Below are positions 8,399 to 15,151 of a stretch of DNA of 21,884 bases, piece after piece (the first letter of the stretch is position 1; each line of letters begins with the position of its first letter). Source of the stretch: an uncultured Faecalibacterium sp. (lineage in GTDB: Bacteria > Bacillota > Clostridia > Oscillospirales > Ruminococcaceae); contig CALDNF010000223.1 of assembly GCA_937917475.1 (NCBI GenBank), positions 1-21,884 of the forward strand, in the 5' to 3' direction. Position numbers and translations under genes: made by a program. A model generated the notes under the pieces. It was not told the DNA's origin. It saw only the letters and a program-made list of their open reading frames with translations, and did no database searches.

Positions 8399-9990
8399 TT
8401 TGCGTCCTCCTTGTTCAGTTCCCCTTGCAGCTTTGCCAGCATTTCGTCCATCTCCCGGTGCTTGAACTGGTAGCTGGCCTTGTTGGCAATGAACCGGGCC
8501 GAGATGGGCAGAAACTCGGTGACCACCCGCAGGCCGTTCTCCCGCAGGGTGGTGCCGGTCTCCACGATATCCACAATGACATCCGACAGGCCGAGGATGG
8601 GGGCCAGCTCAATGGAGCCGTTCAGTTTGATGATCTCAATGTCCCGGCCAATGGATGCATAATAGCGTTTTGCAATGTTGACGAACTTGGTGGCCACCCG
8701 CACCGGGCGGCTGGGGTCATCTTTGTAATCCGCCGGAGCCGCTACGCACATCCGGCATTTTCCAAGACCGGTGTCCAGCAGCTCGTATACGTCGGCAGAA
8801 GCTTCGGTGAGGATGTCTTTTCCTACAATGCCCACATCGGCGGCACCGTGCTCCACATAGATGGCAACGTCGCTGGGTTTTACGAGAAAATACCGGATGC
8901 CTGCGGCGGGATTCTCCACCACCAGTTTCCGGGTGGCATTGTAGTCCTCGGGGCAGCCGTAGCCGATCTTTGCCAGCAGGCCGTAGACTTTATCGCCCAG
9001 CCGACCCTTGGGCAGGGCCACATTCAGCATCACCCGGCCGGGGTCCTGCTGCTGCACCGGCGGCAGCGGTGCGCTGAGCCGGTCCAGCTCGTCGAGGTAG
9101 ACCGCAAAGCCGATGGCTCCGGCTCCGGGGGTGAATTTGCGGATCAGCAGGTCGTACCGCCCGCCCTTGAGCAGGGGACGGGGCAGGTTTTGGAGATAGC
9201 CCTGAAAGACAAGGCCGTTGTAATATTCCATCTCGCCTGCAAGGGTCAGGTCCAGCCGGATGCATCCCCCTGCTGCGGCCAGCGGCCCCGCCAGAGCCCG
9301 GAGCTCGGCGGCGGCGTTCTTCATCCGGTCATTCCGGCAGAGGGCCTCGGCCCGGGGCAGGACGGCGGAATAATCGCCGCTGAGGATCAGCAGCTGAGCC
9401 AGTGCATCGGCGGCGTAGCCGTCCAGCCCGCCTTGTGCGGCAGCGGCCCGGAGCTCGTGGGCATTTTTGGCCCGAAGTTTTTCCAGCAGGGCAGGACGGG
9501 CTTCATCGGATACCTCAAGAGCATCCAGCAGGCCGAAAAGATAGCCCATGTGGCTTACTTCCAGCACCCAGCCGGTGCCCAGAGCGGCGAGGGACTGCAC
9601 CGCCAGCCGGACGGTCTGCTCCACCTCGTCCTCCCCTACCCGACCCAGCACTTCAAGGCCCATCTGTGCGATCTCCTTGAAGGTGTGGCTTTCTGCCGAG
9701 GGACGGTAGACATTCTCGTGGTAGTAGTACCGCAGGGTCTCGTCCCGGGCGGGCTGCGCCGTCTTGGCAATGGAGAGCGTGACGTCCGGCTTGAGGGCCA
9801 GCAGCCGCCCATCCAGATCGGTAAAGGTGATGATCTGCTCCGAGGACAAAAAGCTTCGGTTTTCCTGATACAGGCTGTATTCCTCAAACCGGCTCATCCG
9901 GTATTTGCGGCAGCCGGCCTTTTCGTAAAGAGCCCGGAGCGTAAACGCTGCCCGCTCTTTGGGCTGTAAGCTTGAACCTTCAAATTCCAT
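8395..9990 (-). CDS. hisZG: HisZ-HisG fusion: ATP phosphoribosyltransferase regulatory and catalytic subunits in one chain
   Basis: This single 531-residue frame contains two proteins that are normally separate. Residues 1 to about 308 are HisZ, a class II histidyl-tRNA synthetase-like regulatory subunit: RMSRFEEYSLY (31-41), LKPDVTLSIAKT (66-77), RYYYHENVYR (87-96), GGRYDLL (276-282) and GAIGFAVYLDEL (291-302). After a short Pro/Gln linker (PLPPVQQQDPG, 309-319), residues 321-531 are a complete short-form HisG: LPKGRLGDKVYGLL (326-339), GIVGKDIL (387-394) and the PRPP-binding VDIVETGTTLREN (473-485). Short HisG needs HisZ for histidine feedback. Met321 (codon 9028-9030) has no good ribosome binding site just upstream, so one fused polypeptide is the likely product. 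ATG 9988-9990 has GGGGAGA about 5 nt upstream. It is the first gene of the his operon. Confidence 0.92.
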   Translation of the reverse strand: MEFEGSSLQPKERAAFTLRALYEKAGCRKYRMSRFEEYSLYQENRSFLSSEQIITFTDLDGRLLALKPDVTLSIAKTAQPARDETLRYYYHENVYRPSAESHTFKEIAQMGLEVLGRVGEDEVEQTVRLAVQSLAALGTGWVLEVSHMGYLFGLLDALEVSDEARPALLEKLRAKNAHELRAAAAQGGLDGYAADALAQLLILSGDYSAVLPRAEALCRNDRMKNAAAELRALAGPLAAAGGCIRLDLTLAGEMEYYNGLVFQGYLQNLPRPLLKGGRYDLLIRKFTPGAGAIGFAVYLDELDRLSAPLPPVQQQDPGRVMLNVALPKGRLGDKVYGLLAKIGYGCPEDYNATRKLVVENPAAGIRYFLVKPSDVAIYVEHGAADVGIVGKDILTEASADVYELLDTGLGKCRMCVAAPADYKDDPSRPVRVATKFVNIAKRYYASIGRDIEIIKLNGSIELAPILGLSDVIVDIVETGTTLRENGLRVVTEFLPISARFIANKASYQFKHREMDEMLAKLQGELNKEDAK

Positions 9991-10062
9991 CTTGTTCTCC
10001 CCTGTTCCGGCTCATGGGCCGTCCCCTTGCGCCCGGCCGCAGTGCCGGGAGCCTATGTTTTT

Positions 10063-10091
10063 ATTTTACTTTATCAAGTTAAAGTTGTAAA
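10063..10091 (-). promoter_or_regulatory. Sigma-A-type promoter of the his operon
   Basis: On the minus strand TTTACA (10086-10091) and TAAAAT (10063-10068) are separated by exactly 17 bp. The start of transcription should fall near 10056, giving a leader of about 65 nt before hisZG. The leader holds a small CCCGGC/GCCGGG hairpin but no T-box core and no run of His codons. Confidence 0.7.
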
Positions 10092-10174
10092 GCACGAAAG
10101 TAACAGGGTTTGGGTGCTTTTGCCCCGGATTTCTGTGCGTTCCGTATAACCGTCCGCCGATGGAAAACAACAAA

Positions 10175-10216
10175 CAAAAACAGCGCAGCACATCCCATCG
10201 GGGATGCACTGCGCTG
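10175..10216 (-). terminator. Intrinsic terminator after the 10236-11430 lipoprotein pair
   Basis: The arms 10181-10196 and 10201-10216 form a 16-bp stem on the minus strand, including two G-U pairs, followed by TTTTTGTTTG. It isolates the his promoter from the upstream lipoprotein genes. Confidence 0.88.
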
Positions 10217-10235
10217 CGGTGCATTGTGATGAAAT

Positions 10236-10775
10236 TCAGTTGGTGAACTTGCCGCTCTTGTAGGTGCCCTTCCAAGTGGCGTGCAGGTCGGTGTAAGCCT
10301 GACCGTTGCCGTTGCTGGAAGACTCCAGACGGGGGAAGTACATCACAGACAGGGTCTCGCCCTCGGCCAGAGTCATGCCGGTGACGGTAAAGGTGGTGGC
10401 CCAGGTGCTGCCCTTGGTCAGGTAGTAGTTGGATGTACCCAGCGTCAGGGAGCAGCCATCGCTCTCGGCGTTGTAGACCCGGGTCTTCTTGGTGGTGGGG
10501 TTATAGACCTCTACCTGGAAGAACTTGGCCCGGATGGCCAGCGGGGTGGAGCTGGTGCACTTGGCAGTGAAGTTGCAGGTCAGGGTGCCATTGCTGAAAG
10601 CGGGGTCGGAGAGGGTGAATTCGCCCATCAGGGAGAGCTTCTTGCCGAAGGCACCGGAGGGGTACAGGGTGCTGGAGCTGTCGTCGCAGCCGCTCAGCAG
10701 AGCGGAGCCTGCCACGGCCACAGCGGACAGGGCGGAGAGTTTCATGAAAGAACGGCGGGAAAGTTCCAGAGACAT
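10236..10775 (-). CDS. Small secreted lipoprotein with twin-arginine signal (function unknown)
   Basis: A 179-residue exported protein. Residues 5-12 (LSRRSFMK) match a Tat-type twin-arginine motif, followed by a hydrophobic stretch and the lipobox LLSGC with C30 as the predicted lipidated residue. After a short Ser-rich spacer, the rest is rich in Thr, Ser and Tyr in alternating patterns that suggest a beta-sandwich similar to DUF4352-like extracellular domains. That assignment is tentative. ATG 10773-10775 has AGGAGGA 8 nt upstream. Only 28 bp separate it from the preceding lipoprotein gene, so the two are co-transcribed and end at the terminator 10175-10216. No catalytic motif is visible; a binding or envelope role is possible. 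Confidence 0.8.
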   Translation of the reverse strand: MSLELSRRSFMKLSALSAVAVAGSALLSGCDDSSSTLYPSGAFGKKLSLMGEFTLSDPAFSNGTLTCNFTAKCTSSTPLAIRAKFFQVEVYNPTTKKTRVYNAESDGCSLTLGTSNYYLTKGSTWATTFTVTGMTLAEGETLSVMYFPRLESSSNGNGQAYTDLHATWKGTYKSGKFTN

Positions 10776-10803
10776 GATGAGGTTCCTCCTTTTGGTTCAA
10801 AAA

Positions 10804-11430
10804 TCAGGCCGTTTTCAGGTCGGTGGATTTCATGGTGAAGGTCAGGGTCTTGTCCTGCACAAAGGTCGGGGTATAGGTCACGGTCAGCTCCTGCCAGCCG
10901 GAGGGCACCATGCAGACCAGCTCCACATAGCCGGAAGAGCGGGGAGGCAGGTTGGGGGAATCGGAGAAGGTTTTGCTCTCGCTGTTATACAGGGAGACGT
11001 AGGCACCGCTCTCGATGGGCTGGCCGTCGCAGACGGAGGCAAAATCAGAGGTGGCAGCGGACAGTGCATGGAAGTATTGGATGATGTTGGCTGCCTTGGT
11101 GGCCTCGTTATCCAGAGGATAGGCGGCATCGATCTCAACGATGTTCTGTGCGCCGATGGCGAAGGTGTCCTGAGTGGAAAGGTTGGCTGCGGTGATCAGG
11201 ACGGCGATGTACTCATAGCCCTCCTTGTCGGTGGCAGCGGGCAGATTGAAGACGCTGGACAGCTGGACGGCCATGTTGTTCCAGTTGCTGATCTTATCGC
11301 CGACTTTGACCTCGACAGAAGCACCGGACTGAGAAACAGAGCAGCCGCCCAGCAGGACAGAAGCGCCCAGAGCGGCAGCGGAAGCGCCGGTGCACTTGAG
11401 GAAGGTGCGGCGGGAAATTTTATTGGACAT
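10804..11430 (-). CDS. Small secreted lipoprotein with twin-arginine signal, paralogue of its neighbours
   Basis: A 208-residue protein. ISRRTFLK (5-12) is a clear twin-arginine motif and LLGGC gives a lipobox with C30, at the same position as in the downstream gene. The mature part ends in a block (VPSGWQELTVTYTPTF followed by LTFT) that is clearly similar to the block VPEDWETLELSYQPDF followed by VSFT in the protein at 13317-13925, which argues for common ancestry. A DUF4352-like beta-sandwich is likely. ATG 11428-11430 has AAGGAGGA 6 nt upstream; 27 in-frame codons further 5' are not used by this criterion. It is the first gene of a two-gene unit just downstream of the XRE regulator. Function unknown. 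Confidence 0.8.
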   Translation of the reverse strand: MSNKISRRTFLKCTGASAAALGASVLLGGCSVSQSGASVEVKVGDKISNWNNMAVQLSSVFNLPAATDKEGYEYIAVLITAANLSTQDTFAIGAQNIVEIDAAYPLDNEATKAANIIQYFHALSAATSDFASVCDGQPIESGAYVSLYNSESKTFSDSPNLPPRSSGYVELVCMVPSGWQELTVTYTPTFVQDKTLTFTMKSTDLKTA

Positions 11431-11482
11431 GGAAATTCCTCCTTTTTCTTGAAAGACTTTTTCCGATTCTTGTTCTGGTTCG

Positions 11483-11511
11483 TTTATAACATCTTTTGCG
11501 GCCGGGCGCAA
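11483..11511 (-). promoter_or_regulatory. Probable promoter of the lipoprotein pair
   Basis: TATAAA (11483-11488) lies 17 bp downstream of TTGCGC (11506-11511) on the minus strand. The -10 is good and the -35 poor. Read-through from the XRE gene is an alternative source of transcription, since no strong terminator is seen between them. Confidence 0.45.
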
Positions 11512-11551
11512 GAGAAAAACGCCAGAATTTACACTAGTTTCACAGGTCGGC

Positions 11552-12247
11552 TCACTCCTCCGGAGTCAGCCCTTTGACATGAGTCTCGCTGGTTTTGACC
11601 AAATTTAAGAGGCTGGGTGTGTAGAGCGGATACTCTCTCGTCAGGCTCTCGGTGGTCATGGCAAGGCAGGAGGGGTCTTTGACGCCCTCGCCGCACTTGA
11701 GGTCCTCGCCGGCCAGCAAAGCTTCCACGTTGGCCTCGCTCATCTGCATCACGGCATCGGAATAGTTGGGCCAGCGGCGGGCATTTACGCTGAACAGGCT
11801 GGGGGCGTTGTGGGGTTCGGCAGAGTAAAGCAGCCGGAACATCTTGGCAACGGCCATCATCAGATAGGTGCTCACCTCGGTGGTAAGGGCCTTGCTGTGG
11901 CACTCGGAGATCTTGGCATACAGCACGTTCAGGCTGTTGGAGATCAGCTTCTTGTTCATGGTGGGCAGGACGCTGCCATGGTAGACGTTGTCCTTCATCT
12001 TGTCGGGGTTGGGCAGGTCGTCTGCCGAGAGCATCATGCCGTTGCGCTCGGCAGAGCGGCCCAGCAGATAATCACAGGAGACGTTGTAGTAATCGGCCAC
12101 CCGCACCACGAAATCCAGACCGCACTCCCGGATGCCCTTTTCGTAGTGAGACAGCAGTGCCTGAGAAACGCCCAGATCCTCCGCTGCCTGTTTTTGTGTG
12201 ATGCCCCGCTCTTTGCGCAGCAGTTTGATGATACGATTGAATTCCAT
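11552..12247 (-). CDS. XRE-family helix-turn-helix transcriptional regulator with long C-terminal domain
   Basis: A 231-residue DNA-binding protein. Residues 1-65 form a standard Cro/CI-type HTH: IIKLLRKERGITQKQAAEDLGVSQALLSHYEKG, then VRVADYYNVSCDYLLGR. Residues 70-231 are mostly helical and polar and are not recognised; they may be a ligand-binding or oligomerisation domain. ATG 12245-12247 has GAGGAG 9 nt upstream; the frame extends 24 codons further 5' without a comparable site. A near-consensus promoter at 12311-12339 drives it, and an inverted repeat (12330-12385) overlaps the -35, so autoregulation is plausible. It is divergent from the phosphatase gene at 12533 and upstream of two secreted lipoproteins, which may be its targets. 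That last point is inference. Confidence 0.88.
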   Translation of the reverse strand: MEFNRIIKLLRKERGITQKQAAEDLGVSQALLSHYEKGIRECGLDFVVRVADYYNVSCDYLLGRSAERNGMMLSADDLPNPDKMKDNVYHGSVLPTMNKKLISNSLNVLYAKISECHSKALTTEVSTYLMMAVAKMFRLLYSAEPHNAPSLFSVNARRWPNYSDAVMQMSEANVEALLAGEDLKCGEGVKDPSCLAMTTESLTREYPLYTPSLLNLVKTSETHVKGLTPEE

Positions 12248-12310
12248 GATCTTTGGCTCCTCAAATATGATAAAATGGTACGACCTTGATTTTTGGTTTA
12301 CAGCACGTTG

Positions 12311-12339
12311 ATTATACACAATGGAAAACGACTTGTAAA
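12311..12339 (-). promoter_or_regulatory. Promoter of the XRE regulator
   Basis: TTTACA (12334-12339) and a perfect TATAAT (12311-12316) are 17 bp apart on the minus strand. This is one of the strongest promoter matches in the window. Confidence 0.8.
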
Positions 12340-12385
12340 GGACGAAAAGTGACAGAATTTTCCCTCGGTTTTCGTCATTTTAGTC
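12330..12385. promoter_or_regulatory. Imperfect inverted repeat, candidate operator in the divergent region
   Basis: The left arm at 12330-12348 (GACTTGTAAAGGACGAAAA) and the right arm at 12369-12385 (TTTTCGTCATTTTAGTC) are imperfect reverse complements, with the 8-bp core GACGAAAA/TTTTCGTC exact. The left arm covers the -35 of the XRE promoter. This is where an autoregulating repressor would bind; no binding data exist here. Confidence 0.4.
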
Positions 12386-12409
12386 AAAAGGCTTGCTCTG
12401 TCTACTATA

Positions 12410-12441
12410 TGTATGCTAAACTAGAGGGCAGACAGCATACA
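12410..12441. promoter_or_regulatory. Inverted repeat TGTATGCT-16 bp-AGCATACA upstream of the phosphatase gene
   Basis: Perfect 8-bp arms lie at 12410-12417 and 12434-12441. The element covers the likely promoter zone of the plus-strand gene at 12533; the best candidate there is TTGCTC (12393-12398), an 18-bp spacer, and TAAACT (12417-12422), which is weak. It could be an operator. Confidence 0.35.
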
Positions 12442-12532
12442 TTTTGTGACCGACGCAGGAAAGCGATTTTTCTCCGGGAACACAAAAAATTCAGCATAGC
12501 AGGCAAATCTTTGCCAAAATCGAGGTATTGAC

Positions 12533-13207
12533 ATGAAAACCTTCAAACTTCATCTCATCCGCCACGGCATGACCGAGGGCAATCTCAAAGGATTATATAT
12601 CGGCAGCGGCACCGACATTCCCCTGTGCGACGAGGGCCGGGCACAGCTGCGGGACCTGAAAGAGCGGTTCGAATATCCGCAGGTGGACACGGTGTTCTCT
12701 TCGCCCCTGATGCGGGCGGTGGAGACGGCGAACATCCTGTTCCCCAACGCTACCCACCAGTTTTCGGTGCATGATCTGCGGGAGGCCGGGTTCGGTGTAT
12801 TTGAGAACCGCCCGGTGAAGGAGCTGGTCAAGAACGAGGACTTCAAAAAGTGGATCACCCCCGGCTCCGGCTTCCTGCCCGAGGGAGCCGAGCCCACCGA
12901 GCAGTTCCACGCCCGCTGCTCCGAGACCCTGCTCAAGCTGTTTGAGTATATGATCCGGATGGACGTTACCGAGGCTGCCTGCGTGACCCACGGCGGCGTC
13001 ATCATGAGTATGCTGAGCCAGCGTGCCCTGCCCTCCCGCCGCCCCGAGCAGTGGATGGCAGACCCGGGCTGCGGCTACACCGTTCAGACCGATGTGCAGC
13101 TCTGGATGCGGGACCGGCTGGTGGAAGCCATCGACATCGTGCCCTTTGGCTACGCTGACACCCTGCGGGGTCAGGCAGAGACCGAGGAAAACGAAGCTTA
13201 CGAATGA
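12533..13207 (+). CDS. Histidine phosphatase superfamily protein (phosphoglycerate mutase-like)
   Basis: A 224-residue cytosolic enzyme of the branch-1 histidine phosphatase fold. The phospho-accepting histidine is H11 in LIRHGMTEGN. Other active-site residues are R61 (SSPLMRAVETA), E84 (LREAGFGVFE) and H153 (VTHGG). Members remove phosphate from diverse substrates (3-phosphoglycerate, adenosylcobalamin phosphate, sugar phosphates), and the sequence alone does not identify which. ATG 12533-12535 has GAGG 7 nt upstream. It is transcribed divergently from the XRE regulator and followed after 109 bp by a separately promoted secreted-protein gene. The length and all key residues are normal. Confidence 0.9.
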   Translation: MKTFKLHLIRHGMTEGNLKGLYIGSGTDIPLCDEGRAQLRDLKERFEYPQVDTVFSSPLMRAVETANILFPNATHQFSVHDLREAGFGVFENRPVKELVKNEDFKKWITPGSGFLPEGAEPTEQFHARCSETLLKLFEYMIRMDVTEAACVTHGGVIMSMLSQRALPSRRPEQWMADPGCGYTVQTDVQLWMRDRLVEAIDIVPFGYADTLRGQAETEENEAYE

Positions 13208-13248
13208 GCCGTAAAAGATAATGCAAGGTAAAATTCCGGGCAAAACTC

Positions 13249-13277
13249 TTGACAGGCCGTCCGGAATTCTATATTGT
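13249..13277 (+). promoter_or_regulatory. Promoter of the secreted protein gene at 13317
   Basis: TTGACA (13249-13254) is 17 bp upstream of TATTGT (13272-13277). An inverted repeat AATTCCGG (13232-13239) and CCGGAATT (13261-13268) flanks the -35 and could be an operator. Transcription would start near 13284, about 33 nt before the start codon. Confidence 0.7.
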
Positions 13278-13316
13278 ATAAAGAGAACTATTTCCCGCTG
13301 CAAGGAGGAATCCCCC

Positions 13317-13925
13317 ATGTCTCAATCCCTGTCCCGCCGTTCGTTCCTGAAATATGCCGGCTCCGGGGCCGTCAGTTTGGCTGCTGCCCTGCTCACCGGC
13401 GTTTCGGCAGCGGCGCAGGATGCCGCCCATTATTCCGGCGAGCCGGCTCTGCTGGACGGCAAAGCAGCCGTTGAGCTGCTGGGCTATGCTCCCGCCCCCG
13501 GTCTGGGGGGCGTGCTGGTCTATCTCTCGGTGGAGAACCTCTCTCCCCGCACTCTGCCGGTGGGGGCCAGCTACCTTCAAAGCCGGGAAGTGACCACCGA
13601 GGAAGAGCTCTACCGGCTGGGTACCGGTGTTGCCGCTCAGTGCGGCGGCAGTGCGGTGCGGGTGGGCAGCTTTGCGGCTCCCCTCTATGGGGAGAACGCC
13701 GCCGATGCCTCCATCTTCACCCTGAACCTTGCCGGGGGCAAAGGAGCCATGCTCCACTGCTTCTGCGAGGTGCCGGAAGATTGGGAGACGCTGGAACTGA
13801 GCTATCAGCCGGATTTTGCCGCCGGGCAGGCTGTGAGCTTTACGGTCCGCCGGGACACCGACGAGGTGCGGCTGGGGGCCGTCCCCGCAACGCCCGCCGA
13901 GGTGGGCAGTGTTGTGGACCTGTAA
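13317..13925 (+). CDS. Secreted protein with twin-arginine signal but no lipobox cysteine
   Basis: A 202-residue exported protein. LSRRSFLK (5-12) is a twin-arginine motif followed by a hydrophobic core that ends ALLTGVSAAAQ. Where its relatives have a lipobox cysteine (C30), this protein has Val29-Ser30, so cleavage by signal peptidase I after the AAA is likelier and the mature protein should not be lipid-anchored. The mature part appears to be a beta-sandwich. VPEDWETLELSYQPDF with VSFT after it matches the C-terminal block of the lipoprotein at 10804-11430. ATG 13317-13319 has AAGGAGGA 7 nt upstream, and its own promoter lies at 13249-13277. No catalytic motif is visible and the function is unknown. 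Confidence 0.78.
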   Translation: MSQSLSRRSFLKYAGSGAVSLAAALLTGVSAAAQDAAHYSGEPALLDGKAAVELLGYAPAPGLGGVLVYLSVENLSPRTLPVGASYLQSREVTTEEELYRLGTGVAAQCGGSAVRVGSFAAPLYGENAADASIFTLNLAGGKGAMLHCFCEVPEDWETLELSYQPDFAAGQAVSFTVRRDTDEVRLGAVPATPAEVGSVVDL

Positions 13926-13938
13926 CCGATACCAAGAA

Positions 13939-13986
13939 ACGCAAACGAGCCGTTCTGCTTGCAAAAGCAGAGCGGCTCGTTTTTGC
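13939..13986. terminator. Bidirectional terminator between convergent genes
   Basis: Long arms around GCAAACGAGCCG (from 13941) and CGGCTCGTTTTTGC (to 13986) enclose an inner CTGCTT/AAGCAG stem. The plus strand has a TTTTT run and the minus strand a T-rich GTTTGCGTTTC flank, so it probably serves both the gene ending at 13925 and the one ending at 14005. Confidence 0.75.
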
Positions 13987-14004
13987 GTATTTTATGCAGA
14001 AAGA

Positions 14005-15117
14005 TCAGGAGCCCAGCAGGCTCTCCCCTGCGGTATTGGTCACCTGAAGCTCTTGCCCAGTCAGACTGGAAACAAGGGCAAGGTAGCTGCGGCCTGCCGA
14101 GATGGTCAGAGGCTGGCCATCGGCATCGTAAAAGGCAAAGGTGCTGTCGGTACCCTGTGTCCATGTTAAGGTCCAGAGGTGTCCGCCGTTGAGCCAGACG
14201 CCGCCGCCCATGGTCAGGTCGTAGTCGAAGGTGCGGTCGTCGTCCCGGAGGGAAGAGCCGCTGTACAGAATAAGCAGGTTGTCGAACCCGGCCTGCTGGC
14301 CGTTGTTGGCGTCCAGCTGCGGGCTTCCGTCGGCCCGGAGCATCCGGTACTGTCCACTGGCTTCGTCGTAGGAAAAGCCGGTGGCGTTGGCCTCGTCAAA
14401 GGTCAGCTGAACGTGCACCGCATCGTAGGTGGAAGCATCCGGCAGCTGGCAGTCCACAGCCTGCGGCAGCAGGGGCGGAACGTGCAGGATCTCCGGGGTT
14501 TCGCCGGAACTGGCATCTCCCGAGACTGCCGAAGCAGATGCCGCACTGGTCACCCGGGATTCCGTCACCGAGGGGGTGATGTTCAGGCTGCTGAGCACGC
14601 CGGAGACGGCAGTGCCGCTGGTGTACCAAAGCGGGGTGTTCTGCCAGCTGTCCTCGCAGGAAAAGGCGTTCCGGCCCGCTTCCAGAGCATCCACGGCCCG
14701 GATGGAATAGTAATCCAGAAAATTCTGGTCGAACCGCCCGCCGCCCAGCTGGATGGGAATGACCTGCTGCCCGGAAAGGATGCGCCAGTACAGGTCCTGT
14801 CCGGCGGCCACCGGGCCCGTCTGCGGCATGGCTTCTACCGAAGGATAGACCAGACAAAGACTGGTGGAGCTGCCCGGCTCGGTGAGGGCTTCCAGCACCA
14901 CCGATGCGGAGGAGATGCCCCATTGGGTGGTGTCTGCGGTGCTGTTCCGGATAGTGATGGCAGCAGGCCGCTGGCCGGGCCAGACCAGATCCTGCCCGGT
15001 GAGGGGGTCGGCGGCGACGCTTTCGGGGGCGTCCTCGGGCAGGGAGAAGGTACAGCCGGTGAGCAGGGCGGCGCAGAGCGCAAGACAGACTGCTCCCCGG
15101 AACCATTGAAACTTCAT
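14005..15117 (-). CDS. Divergent DUF3048-like (YerB-type) lipoprotein
   Basis: A 370-residue lipoprotein. The signal peptide ends in the lipobox ALLTGC with C22. The mature part aligns by eye with the neighbouring DUF3048 protein: LTGQ at 39-42, the region around GISSASVVLEALTE (68-80), GPVAAGQDLYW (101-111), and a C-terminal stretch with AGRSYLALV like NRGKTYFALV next door. The family motifs are degraded. EGGITR of the neighbour corresponds to EPGSSTS, and GPIRSGR to GPVAAGQ, so the conserved arginines are gone. A Ser/Ala-rich insertion (near residues 190-215) splits the two domains. ATG 15115-15117 has GGGGGA 6 nt upstream. It follows the paralogue by 34 bp in one operon. It is probably a neofunctionalised or decaying copy. 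Confidence 0.75.
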   Translation of the reverse strand: MKFQWFRGAVCLALCAALLTGCTFSLPEDAPESVAADPLTGQDLVWPGQRPAAITIRNSTADTTQWGISSASVVLEALTEPGSSTSLCLVYPSVEAMPQTGPVAAGQDLYWRILSGQQVIPIQLGGGRFDQNFLDYYSIRAVDALEAGRNAFSCEDSWQNTPLWYTSGTAVSGVLSSLNITPSVTESRVTSAASASAVSGDASSGETPEILHVPPLLPQAVDCQLPDASTYDAVHVQLTFDEANATGFSYDEASGQYRMLRADGSPQLDANNGQQAGFDNLLILYSGSSLRDDDRTFDYDLTMGGGVWLNGGHLWTLTWTQGTDSTFAFYDADGQPLTISAGRSYLALVSSLTGQELQVTNTAGESLLGS

Positions 15118-15151
15118 CCCTGTTCCCCCTTTCCCGGGCCGGTGCGCAGCC

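Noticed and set aside
6128..8473. 781-codon open frame on the plus strand opposite hisC and hisD
   Set aside because: It is the antisense frame of two well-identified genes in GC-rich DNA. Its translation is rich in Gly, His and Val without any domain, and it has no proper ribosome binding site.
9020..9060. Assembly error or frameshift creating the HisZ-HisG fusion
   Set aside because: Both domains are in one frame joined by a plausible linker with no disrupted motif on either side. A frameshift would have had to remove a stop and a start without leaving a trace, though read data would settle it.
8425..9969. 514-codon plus-strand frame opposite hisZG
   Set aside because: Antisense shadow with the same composition bias; no recognisable domain, promoter or ribosome binding site.
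9991..10062. T-box or His-codon attenuator in the his leader
   Set aside because: The predicted leader is only about 65 nt, lacks the T-box core and a His-rich short frame, and has no terminator before hisZG.
10066..10275. 69-codon minus-strand frame between the lipoprotein gene and hisZG
   Set aside because: It runs through a strong intrinsic terminator and the his promoter; no ribosome binding site.
12286..12531. 81-codon plus-strand frame ending just before the phosphatase start
   Set aside because: It covers the XRE promoter and both inverted repeats, has no ribosome binding site and shows no family resemblance. The region reads better as regulatory DNA.
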